Part shown: positions 21,543-30,613 of the stretch, piece after piece
Position numbering within the stretch: the stretch's first letter is position 1
Layout: every line of letters begins with the position of its first letter
Source: an uncultured Alphaproteobacteria bacterium
GTDB lineage: Bacteria > Pseudomonadota > Alphaproteobacteria > HIMB59 > GCA-002718135
Direction: 5' to 3'
Assembly: GCA_902618015.1 (NCBI GenBank)
Contig: CACMYX010000004.1
Span: 124,001-188,000, forward strand
DNA length: 64,000 nt
The notes under the pieces: model-generated
What the model was told of the DNA's origin: nothing
The model's input: only the letters and a program-made list of their open reading frames with translations
Databases searched by the model: none
Program-made: the position numbers and the translations under genes

Positions 21543-22733
21543 CTATTCAATAATTTCAGCAACAACTCCAGCGCCAACTGTTCTTCCACCTTCTCTAATT
21601 GCAAATTTTAAACCCTTATCCATTGCAATTGGAGACAAAAGAGTAACTTCCATAGCAATATTATCACCAGGCATTACCATTTCAGTTCCTTCTGGCAATT
21701 TAATTGTTCCAGTTACATCAGTTGTTCTAAAGTAGAATTGAGGTCTGTAGTTTGAAAAGAATGGAGTGTGTCTTCCGCCCTCTTCTTTTTTTAAGACATA
21801 TGCTTCTGCTTTAAATTTTGTATGGGGTTTTATTGAACCAGGTTTAGCTAACACTTGACCACGCTCAACTTCTTCTCTTTTTGTACCACGAAGAAGAACA
21901 CCAACGTTGTCTCCGGCTTCACCAGAATCTAAAAGTTTTCTAAACATTTCAACTCCAGTACAAGTAGTTTTTTGAGGTTCTCTTATTCCTAGGATCTCGA
22001 TTTCCTCTCCAACTTTAACTTGACCTTGTTCAATTCTTCCAGTTACAACCGTACCTCTACCAGAAATTGAAAATACATCCTCAACTGGCATTAAGAAAGG
22101 CTGATCTACAGGTCGGCTAGGTTGTGGTATATGTTCATCAACTGCTTTCATTAATTCCATAATTGAATTTTTTCCAATTTCATCATCTCTACCTTCAAGC
22201 GCTGCTAAAGCTGAACCCTTAATGATTGGGATAGTATCACCTGGGAATTCATATGAAGTAAGAAGTTCTCTAATTTCCATTTCAACTAGATCAATTAGTT
22301 CTTTGTCATCTACTTGATCAACTTTGTTCATGTATACAACAAGAGCTGGCACACCTACTTGTCTAGCTAAAAGTATGTGTTCTCTTGTTTGAGGCATTGG
22401 TCCGTCAGCAGCATTAACAACTAAGATACCACCATCCATTTGAGCTGCACCAGTTATCATGTTCTTAACATAATCTGCGTGTCCGGGACAATCTACGTGA
22501 GCATAATGTCTTGCTTCAGTTTCATACTCAACGTGTGCTGTAGATATAGTAATACCACGTTCTCTTTCTTCAGGCGCTTTATCAATGTTTGCATAATCTG
22601 TAAATTCTGCTCCACCTGTCTCAGCTAATATTTTTGTTATAGCAGCTGTTAATGTTGTTTTACCATGGTCAACGTGACCAACAGTACCTATGTTACAATG
22701 CGGTTTGTTTCTTTCGAATTTTGCTTTAGCCAT
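21543..22733 (-). CDS. tuf: Elongation factor Tu
   Basis: EF-Tu delivers aminoacyl-tRNA to the ribosome. The 396 residues carry G1 [10 protein letters not shown] (about residues 19-28), the switch I segment RGITIS, G3 DCPGHADY and G4 NKVD, then the beta-barrel domains 2 and 3. This is the only tuf copy in the window and it is absent from its other usual site after fusA. It is flanked by tRNA-Gly and tRNA-Trp and is probably cotranscribed with them. Confidence 0.98.
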   Translation of the reverse strand: MAKAKFERNKPHCNIGTVGHVDHGKTTLTAAITKILAETGGAEFTDYANIDKAPEERERGITISTAHVEYETEARHYAHVDCPGHADYVKNMITGAAQMDGGILVVNAADGPMPQTREHILLARQVGVPALVVYMNKVDQVDDKELIDLVEMEIRELLTSYEFPGDTIPIIKGSALAALEGRDDEIGKNSIMELMKAVDEHIPQPSRPVDQPFLMPVEDVFSISGRGTVVTGRIEQGQVKVGEEIEILGIREPQKTTCTGVEMFRKLLDSGEAGDNVGVLLRGTKREEVERGQVLAKPGSIKPHTKFKAEAYVLKKEEGGRHTPFFSNYRPQFYFRTTDVTGTIKLPEGTEMVMPGDNIAMEVTLLSPIAMDKGLKFAIREGGRTVGAGVVAEIIE

Positions 22734-22760
22734 TTTTTTTACCCCAATAATATTTTGTTA

Positions 22761-22834
22761 TGGAGCGGGTGAAGGGAATCGAACCCTCGTAGCCAGCTTG
22801 GAAGGCTGGAGCTTTACCACTAAGCTACACCCGC
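22761..22834 (-). tRNA. trnG: tRNA-Gly (TCC)
   Basis: A 74-base cloverleaf with acceptor GCGGGTG/CACCCGC, anticodon stem CCAGC/GCTGG and loop CTTCCAA (anticodon TCC). The 3' CCA is encoded. It lies between tRNA-Tyr and tuf, the common tyrT-glyT-tuf arrangement. Confidence 0.97.
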
Positions 22835-22892
22835 AACTAAACTGACTGCTTCACACACTCACTTTAATGCTTTCATCCCATTACCTCCATAA

Positions 22893-22978
22893 TGGTGGAG
22901 GGGGTAGGATTCGAACCTACGTACGCTCACGCGGGCGGATTTACAGTCCGCTGCCTTTAACCACTCGACCACCCCTCC
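22893..22978 (-). tRNA. trnY: tRNA-Tyr (GTA)
   Basis: An 86-base class II tRNA with a long variable arm, acceptor GGAGGGG paired with CCCCTCC, anticodon stem GCGGA/TCCGC and loop CTGTAAA (anticodon GTA). The T arm GTAGG/CCTAC is intact and the 3' CCA is encoded. It is the first gene after the candidate promoter at 22994-23023. Confidence 0.97.
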
Positions 22979-22993
22979 GTTTGAAGAAATTGG

Positions 22994-23023
22994 CCAATAC
23001 TAATAAATTAGTATAAATGTCAA
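22994..23023 (-). promoter_or_regulatory. Candidate promoter for tRNA-Tyr/tRNA-Gly/tuf
   Basis: A perfect TTGACA -35 box (23018-23023, minus strand) lies 18 bases upstream of TATTGG (22994-22999). Transcription would begin around 22987, about nine bases before the tRNA-Tyr 5' end. The -35 is strong and the -10 poor; a strong promoter is expected for this unit. The rest of the 170-base gap up to the plus-strand rlmB start shows no other gene. Confidence 0.5.
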
Positions 23024-23148
23024 TCTAAAACAGCAGCTTCACCTTTGCAAAATACGTATACTCGTAAAAGCAACGGCCTTTTAGACAAAAAATGCCATTT
23101 TGTACATATCTAGATTGTATTAATTGGACAAATCTGTGATATTAAACC

Positions 23149-23910
23149 ATGAGTAAGTTTAGAAATAATAAATCTAATAAAAACCAGGGAATTCATACAA
23201 TTTTTGGTCAACATTCTGTTAAGGCAGCACTCCAAAATGATAAAAGAAAGAATATTGAGCTTATAATTAGTAAAAATCAGACTAATTTTGCCAAAAAATA
23301 TGAATCTAATATACAAAAAATTACCATTCTTCCTCAAAATGAATTCACAAAAAGATTTGGGAATGAAAACACAACGCAGGGAGTAGTTCTAAAAACAAAG
23401 GATCTTACTTGGCCAGGTTTAGAAGAATTTGTAAAAGTAGAAAGTAAGAAATCAAAATCGGTAATATTAATTTTAGATCAAGTTACTGACCCTCAAAATA
23501 TTGGCTCAATAATGAGGTCATGTGCATTATTTGATTGTGCAGGAATTATAGTTGGCAAAGATAATTCACCAGAACTGACTTCATCACTTTATAAATCAGC
23601 ATCCGGTGCTGCAGAAATTGTAAATTATATTAGAGTGACAAATATTAGAAGAGCTATTTCTTTTCTTAAAAAAAATAATTATTGGATTTATGGCTTTGAC
23701 AGTTCGAAAAATAAAAATTCAAAATTAAATTTTTCACAAAAATCAGTATTAGTTTTTGGTTCTGAAGGAAAAGGTATTAGAGAGTTGGTAAAAAAAGAAT
23801 GCGATGAAATAATACAGATAAACATTAAAAATAATTTAAAATTTGAAATTGATAGTTTGAATGTTTCTAACGCAACATCGATTGCATTATATCACTTTTA
23901 CTCAATTTAA
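23149..23910 (+). CDS. rlmB: TrmH-family (SPOUT) RNA 2'-O-methyltransferase, probably 23S rRNA G2251 methylase
   Basis: A knotted SPOUT methyltransferase using S-adenosylmethionine. The 253 residues show an N-terminal substrate-binding domain (GIHTIFGQHSVKAALQN, residues 14-30). The three SPOUT motifs follow: LDQVTDPQNIGSIMRSC (about 118-134), VLVFGSEGKGIRE (about 202-214) and IDSLNVSNATSIALYHF at the C-terminus. Best match is RlmB/TrmH; the G2251 specificity is inferred from family and from its frequent position beside the tRNA-Tyr/tuf cluster. It is transcribed against the flanking tRNA genes. Confidence 0.88.
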   Translation: MSKFRNNKSNKNQGIHTIFGQHSVKAALQNDKRKNIELIISKNQTNFAKKYESNIQKITILPQNEFTKRFGNENTTQGVVLKTKDLTWPGLEEFVKVESKKSKSVILILDQVTDPQNIGSIMRSCALFDCAGIIVGKDNSPELTSSLYKSASGAAEIVNYIRVTNIRRAISFLKKNNYWIYGFDSSKNKNSKLNFSQKSVLVFGSEGKGIRELVKKECDEIIQINIKNNLKFEIDSLNVSNATSIALYHFYSI

Positions 23911-23922
23911 ATGTTTGTAAGG

Positions 23923-23998
<76 letters not shown>

Positions 23999-24048
23999 TT
24001 TAATTTTGCATTTATATTAAATTATAAATTCGACAAGAATTTTATAAA

Positions 24049-24171
24049 TTAAATTCCAGGAATATAAGGAACTCCATCACCCTTTACCCTTTCGTTTAAT
24101 TCACTTAATGTAGAGCATGCTGTGATTGGACTAAATACAAGAAATAAAATTATTAATGTTTTTTTAATCAT
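24049..24171 (-). CDS. Very small predicted lipoprotein
   Basis: Unrecognised. A 40-residue product starting MIKKTLIILFLVFSPITAC: a signal peptide ending in a lipobox (ITAC), so the mature protein would be a lipid-anchored peptide of about 22 residues (CSTLSELNERVKGDG...). A longer in-frame start at 24231 would run back into fdsA and spoil the signal peptide, so I rejected it. It begins 8 bases after the fdsA stop and may be cotranscribed with it. No function assigned. It takes the place where the small FdsD subunit gene sits in canonical fds operons, but shows no resemblance to it that I can see. Confidence 0.55.
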   Translation of the reverse strand: MIKKTLIILFLVFSPITACSTLSELNERVKGDGVPYIPGI

Positions 24172-24178
24172 AAAATAT

Positions 24179-26932
24179 TTATAACTTCTCAATTTTTGCT
24201 GCACAATATTTAAATTCAGGAATTTTTCCATATGGATCTAAAGCTGGGTTAGTTAAAAGATTAGCAGCAGACTCATTATAACAAAATGGAATAAATATAA
24301 CTCCATCAGGAATCGCCCTGTCTTGCCTTACTCTAATATCTATTGAGCCTCTTCTAGTTGTGACTTTTATTTTATCACCAGCTTTCATATTATTTTTAAT
24401 TATATCTTTAGGTGATATTGATACTGAAGGTTCCGGTTCGATGGCATCTAAATTTGATGCCTTTCTAGTCATAGCTCCAGTATGCCAATGCTCTAATTGT
24501 CTTCCTGTGGTTAGTATCATCGCAAATTCTTTATCAGGTACTTCATCTGGTGAAGTAACACTAGCTGGAACAAATTTACCTTTACCATTTTCGTTTGGAA
24601 ATTTATCACCAAAAACAATTTCATCTCCTGGTGTAGTTGGAGATTTACTTGGATAAGTTACAGAGTTTTCATTTTCTAATCTTTCCCAAGAAATATTGTT
24701 TAATGAAGGCATTGTTAATGACATTTCTTCATAAATTTCCTTGGGATGATTATAATTCCAATTTAAACCCATTCTTTTTCCAAGTTCGTTTGTTATCCAC
24801 CAATCTTCTTTGGCCTGACCTGGAGACTCTAAAGCTTTTCTTCCCATCTGTACTTGTCTGTTAGTATTAGTAACTGTTCCATTTTTTTCAGGCCATGCTG
24901 AAGCGGGGAAAATAACATCTGCATATGTTGCTGTTTCAGTTAAAAAAATATCTTGAACAACTAAATGCTCTAACATTTGTAACGCTTCTCTTGCATGATT
25001 TAGATCAGGATCAGACATTGCTGGATTTTCGCCAAGTATATACATACCCTTAATTGTATTCTCGTGAATAGCATCCATAATTTCAACAACAGTTAGACCT
25101 TTTTTATCATCTAAAGGCGTCTTCCAAAGTTTTTCAAAAAAATCTTTATTATTATCTTTATCAACTAATTGGTAATCAGGGTACATCATTGGTATAAGGC
25201 CGGCATCCGACGCTCCTTGAACATTATTTTGTCCTCTTAAAGGATGTAAACCAGATCCTCTTTTTCCAATATTACCTGTCATTAAAGCTAAAGAAATTAA
25301 ACATCTAGCATTGTCCGTACCATGTGTGTGTTGAGAAATCCCCATCCCCCAAAAAATTATTCCTTTATTTGTATTGGCATATAAGCGCGCTACTTCTCTT
25401 ATAAGTTCTGGATCGATACCTGTTTCATTTTCCATTATATCAGGTGAATAATTCATTAAATGTTTTCTTAATTTATCAAATCCTTCAGTTTGTTTTTTAA
25501 TATATTCGGAATTAAATAAATTTTCTTCGACAATAACATTCATTATTGAGTTTAAGAGAGCAACGTCAGATCCTGGTTTAAATTGCAACATATGAGTTGC
25601 ATGTTTTTTTAAAGAATGACCTCTGGGATCCATCACAATTAATTTAGAGCCCTTTTTAGCAGCATTCTTAAAAAAAGTTGCTGCAACAGGATGGTTTTCA
25701 GTAGGATTTGCTCCAATGACTATTATCACATCAGAATGTTCAACTTCATAAAATGGAGCAGTAACAGCTCCTGAACCAATAGTTTCCAATAGCGCAGCTA
25801 CAGAGGACGCATGACAAAGTCTTGTACAATGATCAACATTATTTGTATTAAAACCAGTTCTGATTAATTTTTGAAATAAATAAGCTTCTTCATTTGAACA
25901 TTTAGCTGATCCAAAACCTGCTAGATTACTCTTTCCATTTCTTTGTTTATTAAGTTTTAAAAACCCCTGTGCAGCATAATCTAGAGCTTCATCCCAAGAT
26001 GCTTCTCTGAAAAATTCATGAATATTCGAAAAATTAATACTTGGGTGTAAGTCTTTTGGTTTATCTTGAATTCTAATCAATGGCTTTGTAAGTCTTTCTG
26101 GATTATTTACATAATCAAAACCAAACCTTCCTTTTACACATAATCTATTCTTGTTTGCAGGACCATCAACACCATTAACATATTTAATTTTGTTATCTTT
26201 TACATTGTATTCTATCTGACAACCCACACCACAATAAGGACAAACGCTATCAATTTTTTTATCTACCTCACTATGACCAACACCGTCTTTATCTACAATG
26301 GATGCTGGCATTAATGCTCCAGTTGGACAAGCTTGTACACATTCACCACATGCCACACATGTGCTATCACCCATTGGATCATCAAAATCGAATACAATTT
26401 TAGAATTTTCTCCTCGATATGCCATTCCGATGACATCGTTGACCTGAACTTCTCTACATGCTCTTACACAAAGATTACATTGGATGCATGCATCTAGATT
26501 TACAGCCATACTAGGATGAGAAACATCTGCTTGACATGAAGTTTTTTTTGGAAATCTACTTTCTTTAACTTCAACTTTGTCTATCCATTTCCAAAAGTCA
26601 GAATTATTATCATGAGCAATTTCTTTTTTTGGCTGGTCTGCTAGAAGTAATTCAAAAACTAACTCTCTAGATTTTTTAGCTTTTTCTGAAGAAGTTTTTA
26701 CTTTCATACTATCAGTCGGCTTTCTAATACAAGATGCTGCCAACACTCGTTCTCCTTCAATTTCAACCATACATGCTCTACAATTTCCATCTGCTCTATA
26801 GCCAGGTTTATCGGAATAACATAAGTGTGGGATTTCTGTTCCAAGTCTATTTGCAACTTGCCAAATAGTTTCATCAGCATTTGCTTCAACTAACTTTTCG
26901 TTTAAATAAAATTTTGTTTTCTCTTTAGTCAT
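24179..26932 (-). CDS. fdsA: NAD-dependent formate dehydrogenase, catalytic alpha subunit (FdsA type)
   Basis: Molybdenum (bis-MGD) subunit that oxidises formate to CO2 in the soluble, NAD-linked complex. The 917 residues show a 2Fe-2S domain (Cys 38, 51, 54, 68), then two ferredoxin clusters (CIQCNLCVRAC at 149-159 and CVACGECVQAC at 192-202). A further cluster CPYCGVGC starts at 231, with Cys265 beyond it. The catalytic residue is Cys373 in RLCHAS, a cysteine not selenocysteine enzyme. The C-terminal cofactor-binding domain is complete. The start overlaps the end of the FdsGB gene by 8 bases. Tungsten instead of molybdenum is possible given the nearby TupB-like permease. Confidence 0.93.
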   Translation of the reverse strand: MTKEKTKFYLNEKLVEANADETIWQVANRLGTEIPHLCYSDKPGYRADGNCRACMVEIEGERVLAASCIRKPTDSMKVKTSSEKAKKSRELVFELLLADQPKKEIAHDNNSDFWKWIDKVEVKESRFPKKTSCQADVSHPSMAVNLDACIQCNLCVRACREVQVNDVIGMAYRGENSKIVFDFDDPMGDSTCVACGECVQACPTGALMPASIVDKDGVGHSEVDKKIDSVCPYCGVGCQIEYNVKDNKIKYVNGVDGPANKNRLCVKGRFGFDYVNNPERLTKPLIRIQDKPKDLHPSINFSNIHEFFREASWDEALDYAAQGFLKLNKQRNGKSNLAGFGSAKCSNEEAYLFQKLIRTGFNTNNVDHCTRLCHASSVAALLETIGSGAVTAPFYEVEHSDVIIVIGANPTENHPVAATFFKNAAKKGSKLIVMDPRGHSLKKHATHMLQFKPGSDVALLNSIMNVIVEENLFNSEYIKKQTEGFDKLRKHLMNYSPDIMENETGIDPELIREVARLYANTNKGIIFWGMGISQHTHGTDNARCLISLALMTGNIGKRGSGLHPLRGQNNVQGASDAGLIPMMYPDYQLVDKDNNKDFFEKLWKTPLDDKKGLTVVEIMDAIHENTIKGMYILGENPAMSDPDLNHAREALQMLEHLVVQDIFLTETATYADVIFPASAWPEKNGTVTNTNRQVQMGRKALESPGQAKEDWWITNELGKRMGLNWNYNHPKEIYEEMSLTMPSLNNISWERLENENSVTYPSKSPTTPGDEIVFGDKFPNENGKGKFVPASVTSPDEVPDKEFAMILTTGRQLEHWHTGAMTRKASNLDAIEPEPSVSISPKDIIKNNMKAGDKIKVTTRRGSIDIRVRQDRAIPDGVIFIPFCYNESAANLLTNPALDPYGKIPEFKYCAAKIEKL

Positions 26933-28628
26933 AAGTTATTTCATTGCTAAAATATTTTAAAACAGAATTTAATGGGTTTGTTGCAGCTTGTCCTAAACCA
27001 CATATCGATGCTTGAGCCATAACTTCACTTAAATCTTTTAATTTTTCCTTGTTCCAATTTTTTTCTTGCATTAATTTTACAGTTTTCTCAGTGCCGGAAC
27101 GGCATGGTGTACATTGACCACAACTTTCCTCTTCAAAAAATTTTAGTAAATTAAGTGCAACATCTTTCATATTATCATGATCCGATAATACAACTACTGC
27201 CGCTGAGCCTAAAAAACAACCGGCATCCATTAATTCTTTTGATCCATAATCAAGTGGAATATCATTCATAGTAGCAGGTAGAATACCACCAGATGCACCT
27301 CCCGGAAGATATCCTTTAAAAGTATGTCCATCTGCCATACCATCACAATACACATCAATTAATTGTTGAATTGTTATACCAGCTGGGGCAACTTTTACTC
27401 CTGGGTTCTTTACTCTTCCAGATACTGAAAAACTATGAAAACCCTTATTTCCATTGGACCCCTTTTCAGCAAACCACTTTGCTCCTTTTTCAATTATATC
27501 TCTTACCCAAAAAAGAGTTTCTAAATTATTTGTTAAAGTTGGACATCCAAATAAACCAATTTCAGCCACATAAGGCGGTCTATGTCTTGGCAATCCTCTC
27601 TTGCCTTCAATACTTTCTATCATTGCTGACTCTTCTCCGCAAATATAGGCTCCTGCCCCTCTTCTTACTATGAAAAAGTCTTTTGGAATTATTTCTTCGT
27701 CTTCCATTTTATTTATTTCATCAAGTAAAATTTTTATAACTGCTGGATATTCATCTCTCATATAAATATAAACTTTTTGAGCATTTATAAAATAGGAGGC
27801 AATTAAAGCTCCTTCTAAAAATCTATGTGGATCACTCTCTAAATATGACCTATCTTTAAATGTTCCTGGTTCACCTTCATCACCATTAACAGCAACATAT
27901 TTTTTGCCATTGTAATTTGAGACAATTTCCCATTTTTTTCCTGTAGGAAATCCAGCACCACCCTTACCTTTCAATCCGCTTTCATTTAATGAATCCAAAA
28001 CTTGTTTTTTTGAGATCACACCATTTTTTATTTTGTCTGCAATTTCATAACCACCATTTTTTTTATAAGAAGATAAATTAATATAATCTGGAATGAAGGG
28101 GTCAAAAGTTTTTTCATCGATTGTTTTTTTAACTTTATCAAAGTTAGCCTCATCAACATAATTTTTTCCTACGCAGACAGTAGGCGCAACATTGCATCTT
28201 CCCATACATGGCCCAGGTACGACTTTTATATTTTTATTTTCTAATTTCTTTATATCTTGAAGTAATTTGTGTGCACCAAATAATTCACAAGTTAAACTTT
28301 CACATACCCTTATAACATTCACTGGGTTATAATCTTTACTATTTTTGATAATATTAAAGTGAGCATAAAAAGTTGCAACTTCATAAATTTCAGAAAGTGG
28401 TAAATTAATAATAGTTGATAAAGCTACCAGATGCTTATCATACAAAACACCAAATTTATCCTGTAATATATGCAAATATTCGATTAATTCATCTCGCTTA
28501 AATATTAATCCTGAAAACAATTTAGAAACTTCATCTAAATATTTATCTTCGACTTGTCTTCCTTTTGGAGTCCAACGTCTTTTCTTCTTTTTTAAAGAAG
28601 TTTCTGTTTGAGAAACAAATTTATCCAT
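26925..28628 (-). CDS. Formate dehydrogenase diaphorase subunit, FdsG-FdsB (NuoE-NuoF) in one chain
   Basis: Passes electrons from FdsA to NAD+ through FMN. The 567 residues begin with a NuoE-like 2Fe-2S domain carrying all four ligands (Cys109, 114, 141, 145). A NuoF-like part follows: FMN/NAD-binding GKGGAGFPTGKKWE (221-234), GEEGA-type segment CGEESAMIESIEG, and a 4Fe-4S site with Cys503, 506, 509 and 543. Canonical systems have separate fdsG and fdsB genes; here one polypeptide does both jobs. A near-perfect -10 box (TATAAT, 28639-28644) lies just upstream, giving an almost leaderless message. Confidence 0.9.
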   Translation of the reverse strand: MDKFVSQTETSLKKKKRRWTPKGRQVEDKYLDEVSKLFSGLIFKRDELIEYLHILQDKFGVLYDKHLVALSTIINLPLSEIYEVATFYAHFNIIKNSKDYNPVNVIRVCESLTCELFGAHKLLQDIKKLENKNIKVVPGPCMGRCNVAPTVCVGKNYVDEANFDKVKKTIDEKTFDPFIPDYINLSSYKKNGGYEIADKIKNGVISKKQVLDSLNESGLKGKGGAGFPTGKKWEIVSNYNGKKYVAVNGDEGEPGTFKDRSYLESDPHRFLEGALIASYFINAQKVYIYMRDEYPAVIKILLDEINKMEDEEIIPKDFFIVRRGAGAYICGEESAMIESIEGKRGLPRHRPPYVAEIGLFGCPTLTNNLETLFWVRDIIEKGAKWFAEKGSNGNKGFHSFSVSGRVKNPGVKVAPAGITIQQLIDVYCDGMADGHTFKGYLPGGASGGILPATMNDIPLDYGSKELMDAGCFLGSAAVVVLSDHDNMKDVALNLLKFFEEESCGQCTPCRSGTEKTVKLMQEKNWNKEKLKDLSEVMAQASICGLGQAATNPLNSVLKYFSNEITYD

Positions 28629-28668
28629 TCCAATTAATATTATACTATATATTAAGTATCAGAAAACT

Positions 28669-28920
28669 ATGAAAGATTCAGTTGAAAATGATGAATTAGT
28701 TCTTGATACTAGTGGTACAGAATGTCCTATACCAGTACTTAAGGCTAGGAAACTTGCTTCAGAATTAAATAAAGATACAGTTATTAAAATTATTGCAACT
28801 GACCCTTTGGCTGAAGCAGACTTTGAACATTATTGTGATCAGTCCAACTATGAATATTTAAGTTGTGAAAAAATTAAAGATAAAATTGTAATTCGTTATA
28901 GATTTAAAATAAAAAATTAA
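28669..28920 (+). CDS. tusA: TusA-family sulfur carrier protein
   Basis: Small sulfur-relay protein. The 83 residues contain the CPxP motif (CPIPVLKARKLAS) with the persulfide-carrying cysteine, and the two-layer alpha/beta pattern of the family. It is divergent from fdsGB and converges on moeA, overlapping it by 4 bases. The context suggests it feeds sulfur to FdhD for sulfuration of the formate dehydrogenase cofactor, or serves molybdopterin synthesis; both are inference. A tRNA thiolation role, as for E. coli TusA, is the alternative. Confidence 0.85.
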   Translation: MKDSVENDELVLDTSGTECPIPVLKARKLASELNKDTVIKIIATDPLAEADFEHYCDQSNYEYLSCEKIKDKIVIRYRFKIKN

Positions 28921-30131
28921 AATAAACTTTCATAACTATAAAAATCAAATATATCTCCCTTGTTTACTTTAGAAACATTTTCATCAATTTCTATTATACC
29001 ATCTGAATAGGATATAGAACTAATCATGCCAGAACCTTGTTTAAGAAATTTGTTTGCAATATTTTTATTTTTTATATTTTCTTTATTTACGCGTAACCAC
29101 TCCATTCTTTTTGTTTTTTTCTTCATAGAAAAATTAGCTGTAATTTTACTTGAAGATGGGAGCTTAAAATTTCCACCAGATAGTTTTTCTATTAATGGTT
29201 TTATTAACATTGCATATAATAATTGAACAGAAACTGGATTGCCTGGTAAGCAAATTATGTAGCACTTATTTATTTTTCCAACTGCAATTGGTCTCCCTGG
29301 TTTTATTGCTGCTCTCCAAAAATATATCTTACCTAATTCAGATAAAACTTTAATTAGATGATCTTCATCACCGACAGATGCGCCACCAGCAGTTATTATT
29401 ACATTAAATTTTTTTGAACTATAAAAAATTTTGTTTTTAATAGATTTAAAATTATCTTTGAGATTTCCACAATATTTTTTTTCTATAAAATTCTTATCAA
29501 GTAAATTATTTAAACTATAATAATTTGAATTATTAATTTCAGAATTTTTTAAATTTTTAGTTGGTTTTCGTAATTCATTACCACTTGTAAAGAAACCAAT
29601 TTTAATTTTTTTAAATACTTTTATTTTACTAATACCAGTAGCAGCAATTAAATTTATATTTTGTTGATTTAATTTAGATCCCTTTTCCAATATGTTTTGG
29701 TATTTTTTTATATCTTCACCCTTTAATCTATAGTTATCTCCAAATTTTGGAATTTTAATTAAATGAATTTTATTTCCTTTCTTGTATGTATTTTCCTGCA
29801 TAACTACAGTTGATGAATTCGAAGGCATTTTTGCACCAGTAAAAATTCTAACTGCTTCACCAGGTTTTACTTTTATATTTTTGTTATCTCCAGCTGCTAT
29901 TCGTCTATTACAAAAAAAAACTTTTTTTGTTTTTAAATCTGTTTTTAAAATAGCATAACCGTCTACAGCTGAATTATTAAAAGGAGGTAAATTAATTTTA
30001 CTTTTTATATTTTCATAAAGAAATCTATCCTTTGAATTTTCTAAATTAACTTTTTCAGAACTAAAAATTACAATATTTTGTTTTTTAAATAAATTAACAA
30101 TTTGTTTTTTGGTTAAAGGTGATTTATTCAT
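28917..30131 (-). CDS. moeA: Molybdopterin molybdenumtransferase MoeA
   Basis: Inserts molybdate into adenylylated molybdopterin, the last step of Mo-MPT synthesis. The 404 residues carry FNNSAVDGYA (about 52-61), FTGAKMPSNSSTVVMQ and, in the MoaB-like catalytic domain, ITAGGASVGDEDH and LPGNPVSV. All conserved acidic and glycine positions look present. It overlaps mobB by one base (TAATG), forming a tupB-mobB-moeA unit. Confidence 0.93.
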   Translation of the reverse strand: MNKSPLTKKQIVNLFKKQNIVIFSSEKVNLENSKDRFLYENIKSKINLPPFNNSAVDGYAILKTDLKTKKVFFCNRRIAAGDNKNIKVKPGEAVRIFTGAKMPSNSSTVVMQENTYKKGNKIHLIKIPKFGDNYRLKGEDIKKYQNILEKGSKLNQQNINLIAATGISKIKVFKKIKIGFFTSGNELRKPTKNLKNSEINNSNYYSLNNLLDKNFIEKKYCGNLKDNFKSIKNKIFYSSKKFNVIITAGGASVGDEDHLIKVLSELGKIYFWRAAIKPGRPIAVGKINKCYIICLPGNPVSVQLLYAMLIKPLIEKLSGGNFKLPSSSKITANFSMKKKTKRMEWLRVNKENIKNKNIANKFLKQGSGMISSISYSDGIIEIDENVSKVNKGDIFDFYSYESLF

Positions 30132-30613
30132 TAAAATTCTCTCAAAATAAAATCGACTATATTATCAATTTCGTCATTCTTAAAAATTCTCAAGTCAGTT
30201 TCAAGTTTATTATTTGAAATAATAGCTTTTATATTTTTAATTTTGGTAAATAAGTAATTATCATTATCATTTTTAATTATTTCAATTTTTGGGTGATTTT
30301 CATTTTTAAACCCTTCCACTATTACAATATCAATTTCTGAAAGTTGATTAATTAATTCATCTAATTTTTTTTCTTTTGAATTGTTTAGCTCTGATATTTT
30401 AACCCATCGCTTCGATGAACTAACTATTACTTGAGAAGATCCCGCTAATCTATGCTTAAAGCTATCTGTATTCTCATGATCTATATCAAATTCGTGATGT
30501 GCATGTTTAATTGAAGCAACACGAAAATTTTTAGAGGTAAGTTTATTTATAATTTTAGTTGCAATAGTTGTTTTCCCTGAGTCCTTCCAGCCAACAATTC
30601 CTACTATTTTCAT
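30131..30613 (-). CDS. mobB: Molybdopterin-guanine dinucleotide biosynthesis adapter MobB
   Basis: A GTP-binding partner that helps MobA attach GMP to Mo-molybdopterin. The 160 residues start MKIVGIVGWKDSGKTTIA, a Walker A loop, followed by the family's IKHAHHEFDIDHENTDSFKHR pattern (about residues 37-57) and IVIVEGFKNENHPKIE. It overlaps the permease gene upstream (ATGA) and moeA downstream. This supports a bis-MGD type of cofactor for FdsA. Confidence 0.92.
   Translation of the reverse strand: MKIVGIVGWKDSGKTTIATKIINKLTSKNFRVASIKHAHHEFDIDHENTDSFKHRLAGSSQVIVSSSKRWVKISELNNSKEKKLDELINQLSEIDIVIVEGFKNENHPKIEIIKNDNDNYLFTKIKNIKAIISNNKLETDLRIFKNDEIDNIVDFILREF

Noticed and set aside
24172..24231. 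Longer start for the small lipoprotein (60 residues)
   Set aside because: The extra 20 residues overlap fdsA out of frame and would place charged residues before an otherwise perfect lipoprotein signal peptide.
25811..25820. Selenocysteine site in the formate dehydrogenase
   Set aside because: The catalytic position (residue 373) is encoded as cysteine; there is no in-frame TGA in the gene.
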